A DNA stretch of 16,149 nt from assembly GCA_964415445.1 (NCBI GenBank), contig CAYQAE010000044.1, positions 1 to 16,149 of the forward strand, read 5' to 3'. The first letter of the stretch is position 1; every line of letters begins with the position of its first letter. This DNA is from CAYQAE01 sp964415445 [NCBI: uncultured archaeon] (GTDB lineage Archaea; CAYQAE01). Position numbers and translations under genes: made by a program. The notes under the pieces were generated by a model. The model saw only the letters and a program-made list of their open reading frames with translations. It had not been told where the DNA came from and did not search any database. This document shows, piece by piece, positions 6,609 through 12,202 of this stretch.

Positions 6609-6730
6609 TTATATCTCTCCGAGGTTTTTAAGTATCTTAAATATAATATTTTATTTCAACTAAATGGTAAGATATAATAAGATTTGTCAACTACTAGATT
6701 TTTCAACTTTTGTCTTAATGATTTCTTTTT
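6609..6730. promoter_or_regulatory. Divergent promoter region between ino1 and the mannosyltransferase-like gene
   Basis: The 122-bp spacer is AT-rich. The minus strand offers ATTATATTT (6647-6639) or TTATTATATC (about 6681-6672) as TATA element for ino1. The plus strand offers GATATAATA (about 6671-6679) for the rightward operon, which would start near 6700. The elements overlap, so the two operons may compete. No operator-like symmetry stands out. Confidence 0.3.
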
Positions 6731-7432
6731 ATGGATGTATCAATAATTATTCCTACCTTTAACGAATCTCAAAATATTACTAATTTGATTAAGAAAGTAA
6801 ACTCTGTTTTTAATCATAATAATATTGATGGTGAAATCTTAATTATAGATGACAATTCCCCTGATGGAACAGGAGAAATTGCAGAAAAATTATCCAAAAA
6901 ATATAAGAATATCCGAGTTTTTCATAGAAGGGAAAAATTGGGTTTAGGTTCAGCTTATAAATTTGGATTTAGACAATCTAAATCTCCAATTGTCATGGAG
7001 ATGGATGCAGATCTCTCACACAATCCTAAATATATCCCTCAATTTTTATACGCTATGAAAGATCATGATTTTGCAATAGGTTCTAGATATATAAAAGGTG
7101 GAGGAGTCCTAAATTGGCCTATATTTCGAAAAATGGTATCAACCATAGCCAACAAAGTAGCAGGGATAATTTTAGGCTTAGATACTAATGATGTAACTAC
7201 AGGTTATAGAGCTTATCGAAAAGATGCATTAGATAAGATAAATTTAGATGAAATTACATCTAGTGGTTATTCATTTCAAGTAGAAATTTTATATCGACTA
7301 AAACAAGTTGGTTGCAAATTAGCTGAAGTTCCTATTATTTTTGTAGATCGAAAATATGGAGAATCGAAATTGTCTGAAGATGAGATTTTCAAATTTTTAT
7401 TTACAGTCTTTAGATTAAAATTGAAAAGATAA
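6731..7432 (+). CDS. Dolichol-phosphate mannosyltransferase-like glycosyltransferase (GT2)
   Basis: The 233-residue GT-A fold enzyme has I-I-I-P-T-F-N-E at residues 5-12, D-D-N-S-P-D-G-T at 40-47, the metal-binding M-D-A-D-L-S-H-N-P with the DxD at 92-94, G-S-R-Y, and T-G-Y-R-A-Y-R. These are hallmarks of DPM1-type synthases that move mannose (or glucose) from a nucleotide sugar to dolichyl phosphate at the cytoplasmic face of the membrane. There is no C-terminal membrane domain, as in the short soluble class. The sugar cannot be read from sequence. The product would feed N-glycosylation, for which the sequon-rich surface protein in this window is a plausible acceptor (inference). No ribosome binding site precedes ATG 6731. 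It is first in an operon with taw3 and pheS. Confidence 0.85.
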   Translation: MDVSIIIPTFNESQNITNLIKKVNSVFNHNNIDGEILIIDDNSPDGTGEIAEKLSKKYKNIRVFHRREKLGLGSAYKFGFRQSKSPIVMEMDADLSHNPKYIPQFLYAMKDHDFAIGSRYIKGGGVLNWPIFRKMVSTIANKVAGIILGLDTNDVTTGYRAYRKDALDKINLDEITSSGYSFQVEILYRLKQVGCKLAEVPIIFVDRKYGESKLSEDEIFKFLFTVFRLKLKR

Positions 7433-7441
7433 GGTATTCAT

Positions 7442-8023
7442 ATGACCTTCAAAGAGAGAAAGCGTCAACTTTTAGAAAAATTAAAAATTGCAAAAAAAGA
7501 AAACAAAGTTGATCTAGAAGTTTTAGATATCATAGATCTTATTAATTTTTCAAATAATTATTATACTAGCTCATCTTGTTCAGGTAGGATCATATTAATT
7601 GAAGTATTGAGGCCTTCTCATAAAAAGGATGCTAAATTTATATTAAAATTACATAGAGAAGTTAAATTTAAAGAGATAAAAGGTGCTATTAAAAAGCATC
7701 AAGATAACCAACTTTGGTTGATGTCAGAACCTCCTATATTACATATAGGAGCCAAAGATCTATATTATACTAAAGAAATGCTAAATTTAGGATACAGATC
7801 TGGATTTAAACGATCTAATATTAAGTCAGTTGGCACAAAATTTATAGTCGAAATTATGAGCTCTGAAGAGATTCATGTACCAATTGCATATGAGGGAAAA
7901 TTATTAGTTGAGGATAAATATTTAGAATATGTGGTAGATATCTCAAATAACATATTAAAAAGAGGCAAAGATAGGCTCAAAAAATTATATAGAAATTTAA
8001 AAGAGGAGATAAAAACTGACTGA
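7442..8023 (+). CDS. taw3: tRNA wybutosine-synthesis methyltransferase Taw3/TYW3
   Basis: Taw3 is an S-adenosylmethionine-dependent methylase acting on the tricyclic wyosine-type base at position 37 of tRNA-Phe. The 193-residue protein carries the family signature D-I-I-D-L-I-N...Y-Y-T-S-S-S-C-S-G-R-I at residues 29-50, then L-W-L-M-S-E-P-P-I-L-H-I at about 92-103, G-Y-R-S-G-F-K-R-S, and V-P-I-A, all typical of TYW3. ATG 7442 has AAGGT at 7431-7435, six bases upstream, overlapping the stop of the preceding gene. Its TGA (8021-8023) lies inside the start of pheS, which overlaps it by 8 nt, so the enzyme modifying tRNA-Phe and the one charging it are made together. Confidence 0.9.
   Translation: MTFKERKRQLLEKLKIAKKENKVDLEVLDIIDLINFSNNYYTSSSCSGRIILIEVLRPSHKKDAKFILKLHREVKFKEIKGAIKKHQDNQLWLMSEPPILHIGAKDLYYTKEMLNLGYRSGFKRSNIKSVGTKFIVEIMSSEEIHVPIAYEGKLLVEDKYLEYVVDISNNILKRGKDRLKKLYRNLKEEIKTD
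8003..8008 (+). promoter_or_regulatory. Strong ribosome binding site deciding the CTG start of pheS
   Basis: GAGGAG inside the end of taw3 is the best Shine-Dalgarno match in the neighbourhood. It is followed after 7 nt by CTG at 8016, in the pheS frame. The frame is closed just upstream by TAA at 8010-8012, and no ATG, GTG or TTG occurs in it before 8136. Confidence 0.7.
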
Positions 8024-9521
8024 AATTTCTCTGGATGAAAATGCATCATTAATTTTAGAAAAATTAAAAGAAAATGATAATTCACTTTCTGTATCTAATT
8101 TAGCTAAAGTTACTAACTTAGATCAAGCTGCAGTAATGCGAGCCGCTTTATTGTTGTCTAGTAAGAAATTGGCTGAAATTAAAGAAAATAAAATTGTTCA
8201 TCTTAAGATTACAAAAGAAGGAGAAAATTATGCTAAGAATTTATTGCCTGAATTGCGATTGTTGAAAGTATTACAAGAAAAAGAGACTATTTCTATATCT
8301 GAACTTTTAGATAAATCTAAAATTGATAAAAAAGAATCAAAGATTGCTTTAGGTTGGCTTATGAGAAATAAGTGGGCTAAAAAGGAAAAAGAAAACCTTC
8401 ATATAACAGATGAGGGAAGAAAAATAGATATTGATACATATCCTCCTCAAGTTTTTTTAAAAGAGCTAGCAGAGAAAAAAGAAATTGTAGCTAAAGATGA
8501 TTCATTAATTGATATATTTAGAAAAAGAAAGAAAGTTTTGGATATAAGCGAGAAAATTGAGAGATATATTATATTAACTGAAAATATTAAACTTAATGAG
8601 ATAAAAACTAAAGATAAGATAACACAAATTACTTCAGATGTAATAAAATCAAAAAAATGGGAAAAGGCAGAAATAAAGCGTTATAATATCTCAGATGAAG
8701 TCAAAAAATCTTATCCTGGAAAATTTCATCCACTTAGGTATTTAATGGAGAAGGTTAGAAATATCTTTATTGAAATGGGTTTTTCAGAAGTCGAAGGTCC
8801 AATAATTGAAAGTTCATTTTGGAACTTTGATGCTCTATTTCAACCACAAGACCACCCTGCTAGGGATTTAGCAGATACTTTTTATTTGAAAGACTTTGAA
8901 TTAGGATGTGAAGATCGTGAGATTTTAGAGAATGTTAAGAAAACTCATCAAGATGGTGGAAAAACTGGATCAACTGGTTGGGGATATAAATGGAGTGAGA
9001 AATCTTCAAAAAGACCTGTGCTTAGAACTCATACTACTGCAGTATCTGCAAGAAGTTTAAGAAAATTTAAGCCCCCCGCTAAAGTATTTACAATTGGCTC
9101 AACTTTTAGAAATGAATCTATTGATTATAAGCATCTTACTGAATTTAGACAAGTTGAAGGTATAGTGGTAGATGATAGTGTTAATTTTGAGAATTTATTG
9201 GGTTATCTAAAAGAATTTTACAGACGATTAGGATTTAGAAAAGTTAGATTCAGACCTGCTTATTTTCCATATACTTATTGTAGTGTCGAGCCTGAAGTTT
9301 ATTTTGAAGATAAAGGAGAGTGGATAGAATTAGGTGGATCAGGTATATTTCGACCAGAAGTAGTTGAGCCATTTGGATTAGATTGTCCAGTCCTAGCTTG
9401 GGGTCTAAGTTTAGAGAGACCTGTTATGTTGATGCTTGAGATGGATGATATCCGTGAATTTTACAAAAATGATCTTAATTGGCTAAGAGCAGTTAAGCCT
9501 TCTAAATTGAATCTGTATTGA
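8016..9521 (+). CDS. pheS: Phenylalanyl-tRNA synthetase alpha subunit, probable CTG start
   Basis: PheS is the catalytic subunit of the PheS-PheT enzyme that charges tRNA-Phe. From 8016 it has 501 residues, a normal archaeal length. The N-terminal winged-helix region (L-D-E-N-A-S-L-I-L-E-K-L.., L-D-Q-A-A-V-M-R-A) is followed by the catalytic domain: G-K-F-H-P-L, F-W-N-F-D-A-L-F-Q-P-Q-D-H-P-A-R-D, H-T-T-A-V-S-A-R, motif 2 F-R-N-E at 364-367, Y-F-P-Y-T, and motif 3 G-L-S-L-E-R at 463-468. The first ATG (8136) would remove 40 residues, cutting the first helix and starting mid-domain at M-R-A-A. CTG 8016, with GAGGAG upstream, is the only start that restores them. ATT 8025 is a weaker alternative. 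The partner pheT is not next to it. The last codons and stop recur at 10400-10419. Confidence 0.9.
   Translation: MTEISLDENASLILEKLKENDNSLSVSNLAKVTNLDQAAVMRAALLLSSKKLAEIKENKIVHLKITKEGENYAKNLLPELRLLKVLQEKETISISELLDKSKIDKKESKIALGWLMRNKWAKKEKENLHITDEGRKIDIDTYPPQVFLKELAEKKEIVAKDDSLIDIFRKRKKVLDISEKIERYIILTENIKLNEIKTKDKITQITSDVIKSKKWEKAEIKRYNISDEVKKSYPGKFHPLRYLMEKVRNIFIEMGFSEVEGPIIESSFWNFDALFQPQDHPARDLADTFYLKDFELGCEDREILENVKKTHQDGGKTGSTGWGYKWSEKSSKRPVLRTHTTAVSARSLRKFKPPAKVFTIGSTFRNESIDYKHLTEFRQVEGIVVDDSVNFENLLGYLKEFYRRLGFRKVRFRPAYFPYTYCSVEPEVYFEDKGEWIELGGSGIFRPEVVEPFGLDCPVLAWGLSLERPVMLMLEMDDIREFYKNDLNWLRAVKPSKLNLY
9502..9521. repeat. Left copy of a 20-bp direct repeat flanking vapBC (possible att/target-site duplication)
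   Basis: These 20 bases encode the last residues and stop of pheS (K-L-N-L-Y-stop). An identical copy in the same orientation lies at 10400-10419, on the far side of the toxin-antitoxin pair. Identity stops sharply at both ends. The last codons of a conserved gene are a classic place for site-specific insertion to leave such a copy. No integrase is present. Confidence 0.75.
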
Positions 9522-9566
9522 AAATAGATCTTTTTTATTCTATTGGGGAAGATGATTCTAAAATAA

Positions 9567-9980
9567 CTAATTTGTATTTACAGAAGATATAAATTCTTCT
9601 GGTGGAATTGCTTTTTTTTCAGATATCCATGGCCTAAAATGAGATAAATTATATGTCAACAATATTGCATTATTTAATATCGCTGTTGTTCCTATTACAT
9701 AATCTCTAAAATGATGTTTAAATGGTAATTTATTTGCAGAAATTATTGCATTCTCTACTGTTTTTTTACATATATCTTTATCTAAAGATATTATCTTGAT
9801 ATCTAGATGTTCTATTATTTCTTTTTCAAACAAATCTTGTTTTTTGTGTCTTCTATACCACAGTAGAGTTTCAACATAAGATATAACTGACATTGAAATT
9901 TTAAATTTTTCTTTATTTGCATAAAACCACAAAATTATGTCTTCATTTCCAAAAATATTGCTATCAAAGAGAACTTTCAA
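9567..9980 (-). CDS. vapC: PIN-domain toxin of a VapBC-type pair
   Basis: The 137-residue protein has the layout of a VapC ribonuclease: D6 in L-F-D-S-N at the first strand, E37 in Y-V-E-T-L, D93 in F-R-D-Y-V-I-G-T-T-A, and the terminal L-T-Y-N111-L-S-H-F element, in which Asn stands where many members have Asp. These residues form the Mg-binding site that cuts RNA, often tRNA or rRNA; the target cannot be read here. The start is TTG 9980, 6 nt after the antitoxin stop and without a good ribosome binding site, suggesting translational coupling so the toxin follows the antitoxin. It lies between the two 20-bp repeats. Confidence 0.85.
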   Translation of the reverse strand: MKVLFDSNIFGNEDIILWFYANKEKFKISMSVISYVETLLWYRRHKKQDLFEKEIIEHLDIKIISLDKDICKKTVENAIISANKLPFKHHFRDYVIGTTAILNNAILLTYNLSHFRPWISEKKAIPPEEFISSVNTN

Positions 9981-9986
9981 TTTAAA

Positions 9987-10313
9987 TCAAATCCAGCGCA
10001 AATCATGTGATAATTTATCTATATCCTCTATTGCTTCGTCTTTACTTACATTCTTATAGAAGTTTTGTAATTTCCTAAACCATTCTTTATCTTTAGCTTT
10101 TACTCTTTTTTTTGAGTTTTCTAATATATTTTTAATTTTTGGCGATATTTTTATTTTATTTGGAGATATTTGGTAATATTCTTGTGCCATTTGAGTTATC
10201 TCTAAAATCAGATCATTAAAAGAAAGGTCTTTATGTTTTATAACGCTTAGTTCTCGTTTCATCTCTGCTAGTTTTTTATGAAGTTCATCTGAAATTTTAA
10301 TAATTGAACTCAT
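9987..10313 (-). CDS. vapB: VapB-type antitoxin
   Basis: The 108-residue protein starts S-S-I-I-K-I-S-D-E-L-H-K-K-L-A-E-M-K, a beta strand plus helix typical of ribbon-helix-helix DNA-binding antitoxins. A charged helical C-terminal part with F-R-K-L-Q-N-F could wrap the toxin. It should neutralise the adjacent PIN toxin and repress its own promoter. ATG 10313 has GAGGT at 10326-10322, 8 nt upstream. This site overlaps the GTATAC palindromes proposed as operator. I assign it by position and N-terminal fold, as antitoxin sequences are poorly conserved. Confidence 0.78.
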   Translation of the reverse strand: MSSIIKISDELHKKLAEMKRELSVIKHKDLSFNDLILEITQMAQEYYQISPNKIKISPKIKNILENSKKRVKAKDKEWFRKLQNFYKNVSKDEAIEDIDKLSHDLRWI

Positions 10314-10316
10314 TTT

Positions 10317-10342
10317 GGTATACCTCTAATACTAGGTATACT
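10317..10342 (-). promoter_or_regulatory. Paired GTATAC palindromes, candidate VapB operator
   Basis: GGTATACC at 10317-10324 and AGGTATACT at 10334-10342 share the palindromic core GTATAC with centres 18 bp apart. They lie between the TATA box and the vapB start. Ribbon-helix-helix antitoxins usually bind such paired short sites to autoregulate. The first site also covers part of the ribosome binding site. Confidence 0.5.
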
Positions 10343-10349
10343 ATATATA

Positions 10350-10358
10350 CATATAAAC
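10350..10358 (-). promoter_or_regulatory. TATA box of vapBC
   Basis: Reads GTTTATATG on the minus strand, predicting a transcription start near 10325-10330 within the candidate operator and a very short leader. Confidence 0.45.
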
Positions 10359-10399
10359 TTTTTGAAATGAAATTGAATATTTCACAAAAGTGATTTTAA

Positions 10400-10419
10400 C
10401 TAAATTGAATCTGTATTGA
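10400..10419. repeat. Right copy of the 20-bp direct repeat flanking vapBC
   Basis: Identical over 20 bases to the end of pheS at 9502-9521, same orientation, here non-coding. It sits 3 nt before the stop of the convergent seven-helix gene. The segment between the copies plus one copy is 898 bp and holds only vapBC with its promoter. Confidence 0.75.
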
Positions 10420-10420
10420 T

Positions 10421-10438
10421 TCTTAAAATGCTTTAAGA
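10421..10438. terminator. Small hairpin at the end of the seven-helix membrane gene
   Basis: TCTTAAA and TTTAAGA are perfect inverted repeats around the loop ATGC, overlapping the stop region of the minus-strand gene. It could end transcription of the convergent genes, but there is no following T-run on the minus strand, so the role is uncertain. Confidence 0.3.
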
Positions 10439-11118
10439 TCTTTTCCTAATTTATAAAATCCTAAAAGAAGTGAAAATCCTAATAATGCTACAAAAGGTAA
10501 TCTAATGTATTCAAAAATTTCTATTCCTATATCATTTATATTTGCAGAGATCGATTGTATTATTGCAAATATTACTCCAGCCAATAGATATTTCCAAGGA
10601 AGTTCTATTTCTTTAGCTTTTTTATAAAAAGGATAAAATATATAGAAAGATAGAACCCAAACTAAAGAAAGTAAAAGATTGAAAAAACTCCTAATTATTT
10701 TTGCGCTGTAGAATTCAAAAATTATAGCAAAAAAGAAAATAAAAATACAAATGATGATGATTTGGTATATTCTCTCTATTTTTAAAATCTTTTTTTGATT
10801 GATATTGTGTATTCCCAAATCTGAACTTAAATTAAGCATTCCTACCGGTATATAAAAATAACCTATTGCAGAAAAACTCAATGAAATTAATTGAAATAAT
10901 TCGTTGATATTGGAATCTTTCAGAGGATTTGATGATATCACGATACTTGAAGTTAGAGAGACAAGAGAATCTAATAATATAAAAAAAGTAGCTATAGCCC
11001 AACATTTATAAGCTCGAGATCCGCCTTCTGTTCTTTTATATATTAAAACATTAATTATAAATATGGAAAATGTAATTATAGATATTATAACATTTTGAAT
11101 AAAATAAGAGCTAATCAT
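10423..11118 (-). CDS. Seven-helix membrane protein coupled to the diadenylate cyclase, function unknown
   Basis: I do not recognise the family. The 231-residue protein has seven hydrophobic segments at about residues 3-27, 36-61, 74-97, 117-139, 141-165, 175-195 and 206-227, with short loops and a charged end. That is nearly all membrane, with no soluble domain. Its ATG at 11118 overlaps the TGA of the cyclase gene (ATGA, 11118-11115), so translation is coupled and the two proteins are probably made in step. Inference: it may sense a membrane or osmotic signal for the cyclase, or form a complex with its membrane part. The topology resembles seven-helix sensor modules of signalling proteins, but no sequence motif proves this. 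Confidence 0.7.
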   Translation of the reverse strand: MISSYFIQNVIISIITFSIFIINVLIYKRTEGGSRAYKCWAIATFFILLDSLVSLTSSIVISSNPLKDSNINELFQLISLSFSAIGYFYIPVGMLNLSSDLGIHNINQKKILKIERIYQIIIICIFIFFFAIIFEFYSAKIIRSFFNLLLSLVWVLSFYIFYPFYKKAKEIELPWKYLLAGVIFAIIQSISANINDIGIEIFEYIRLPFVALLGFSLLLGFYKLGKDLKAF

Positions 11119-12068
11119 TTTGTTTTATCCTTTTGAATTTTCATATTTAACTTTTCTAATATTTTATTATAATCGATATCTTTTTCAGGATTTATTTCAT
11201 GCACTAATTTTCCTTTTTTTAATATCCTTACTCTACCATCAGTTTCTGAAATTACAAAAGCTATGGTTTTAGTTTTTTTAGTAATACCTGCAGCAGATCT
11301 ATGTCTGGTCCCTAATCCCCCTAAAAACAATCTAACACGTTCAGTTATTAAAAATCGACCACATGCTTGAATTATGCCTTCTTCATCAACAATAAATACT
11401 CCATCTACTTTAGATAGTTGATTTATGAAACTTTCAGCATCTTCGTTCATAATAGATATCTTTTTATCCTCAAAAGGATTCGGTACGATTTGTTCAGATT
11501 TCAAAAGCACGTTATTTACGTCACCTAACAAAAATGCTGTTCCTACTTTTCTCCCTGCTTTTATCTGTTTTCCTAAATTTGTTGATATCTTTATAATTTG
11601 ATGTGTTACTTCTCTGATAGGTCTTTTTCTGACAATTAAAGATAAAAATAGTCTATAAATTGATGCAGATGTCGAGTATGCAAATAAACTAATTAGATAA
11701 TATCCTAAACAAGAAGCTAAAAATATACCTAGTTCAGAAGAATTTTCTGGGATATCATATCCAGCAAATAAAGCTCCAGTTGAGATTGAAATAAATGCAA
11801 CAATCCTAAATGTAGTTCTATAGTGATATCCTTCAATTTTTTTTCTCCACCAAAGGACAGAATCACCTAAGATACCTATAGATGATAATTCCCAGTCCCA
11901 TATAAATGTCTCAAAAGAAGTTAAACTACCAAATAATCTCATAGCAACTAATGTAAATGTACAAAGTCCAGGGGAAGGAAATAAAACTATGAAAAAAGCT
12001 AATATAAATATAGGTATAAAATAAGCTTGTTCAGATGTTGTCCAAACTAGATCTAACAATATAATCAC
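11115..12068 (-). CDS. Membrane-anchored diadenylate cyclase (DisA_N/DAC domain)
   Basis: DAC domains join two ATP into cyclic di-AMP, a messenger tied to osmotic and potassium control. The 317-residue protein has about three N-terminal hydrophobic segments (roughly 15-46, 87-104, 113-146), a linker, and a C-terminal DAC domain (about 165-290). Key motifs are V-D222-G-V with the catalytic Asp, where most relatives have D-G-A, and L-G-T-R255-H256-R257-S-A-A-G-I-T, the ATP-binding RHR motif. F-V-I-S-E-T-D-G-R-V follows. The layout recalls bacterial CdaA more than soluble archaeal enzymes (known from memory). The start is GTG 12068 without a ribosome binding site. TTTTAAAA about 30 bases upstream would fit leaderless transcription. 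A second possible start is TTG nine bases downstream. It overlaps the seven-helix gene by 4 nt. Confidence 0.85.
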   Translation of the reverse strand: MIILLDLVWTTSEQAYFIPIFILAFFIVLFPSPGLCTFTLVAMRLFGSLTSFETFIWDWELSSIGILGDSVLWWRKKIEGYHYRTTFRIVAFISISTGALFAGYDIPENSSELGIFLASCLGYYLISLFAYSTSASIYRLFLSLIVRKRPIREVTHQIIKISTNLGKQIKAGRKVGTAFLLGDVNNVLLKSEQIVPNPFEDKKISIMNEDAESFINQLSKVDGVFIVDEEGIIQACGRFLITERVRLFLGGLGTRHRSAAGITKKTKTIAFVISETDGRVRILKKGKLVHEINPEKDIDYNKILEKLNMKIQKDKTK

Positions 12069-12202
12069 TTTTTGTGTTTATTTATTTTAACTTTTTAAAA
12101 TAAAAATATTCTTATTAAATATTTCTAAATTGGATTTAGTAAAAGACACATCTTTTATCTAACTTAATTTCATATGAAATAAATTTGCAAGGTTTGAATA
12201 AA
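12069..12202. promoter_or_regulatory. Divergent promoter region between the cyclase gene and leuS
   Basis: The spacer is AT-rich and has no gene. A perfect 14-bp palindrome, ATTTCATATGAAAT, lies at 12167-12180, and AAGGT at 12189-12193 is the leuS ribosome binding site. TTTTATCT near 12153 is a weak TATA candidate for leuS. TTTTAAAA near 12100 on the minus strand may serve the cyclase. Confidence 0.35.

Noticed and set aside
8136-9521. pheS starting at ATG 8136
   Set aside because: It begins in the middle of the N-terminal winged-helix domain and has no ribosome binding site; the conserved-looking upstream residues would be lost.
9522-10399. Insertion sequence or MITE carrying vapBC
   Set aside because: I find no terminal inverted repeats, transposase or integrase in the segment; only the flanking direct repeats support insertion.
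12185-12202. leuS starting at TTG 12185
   Set aside because: It has no ribosome binding site, while AAGGT is well placed for ATG 12203.
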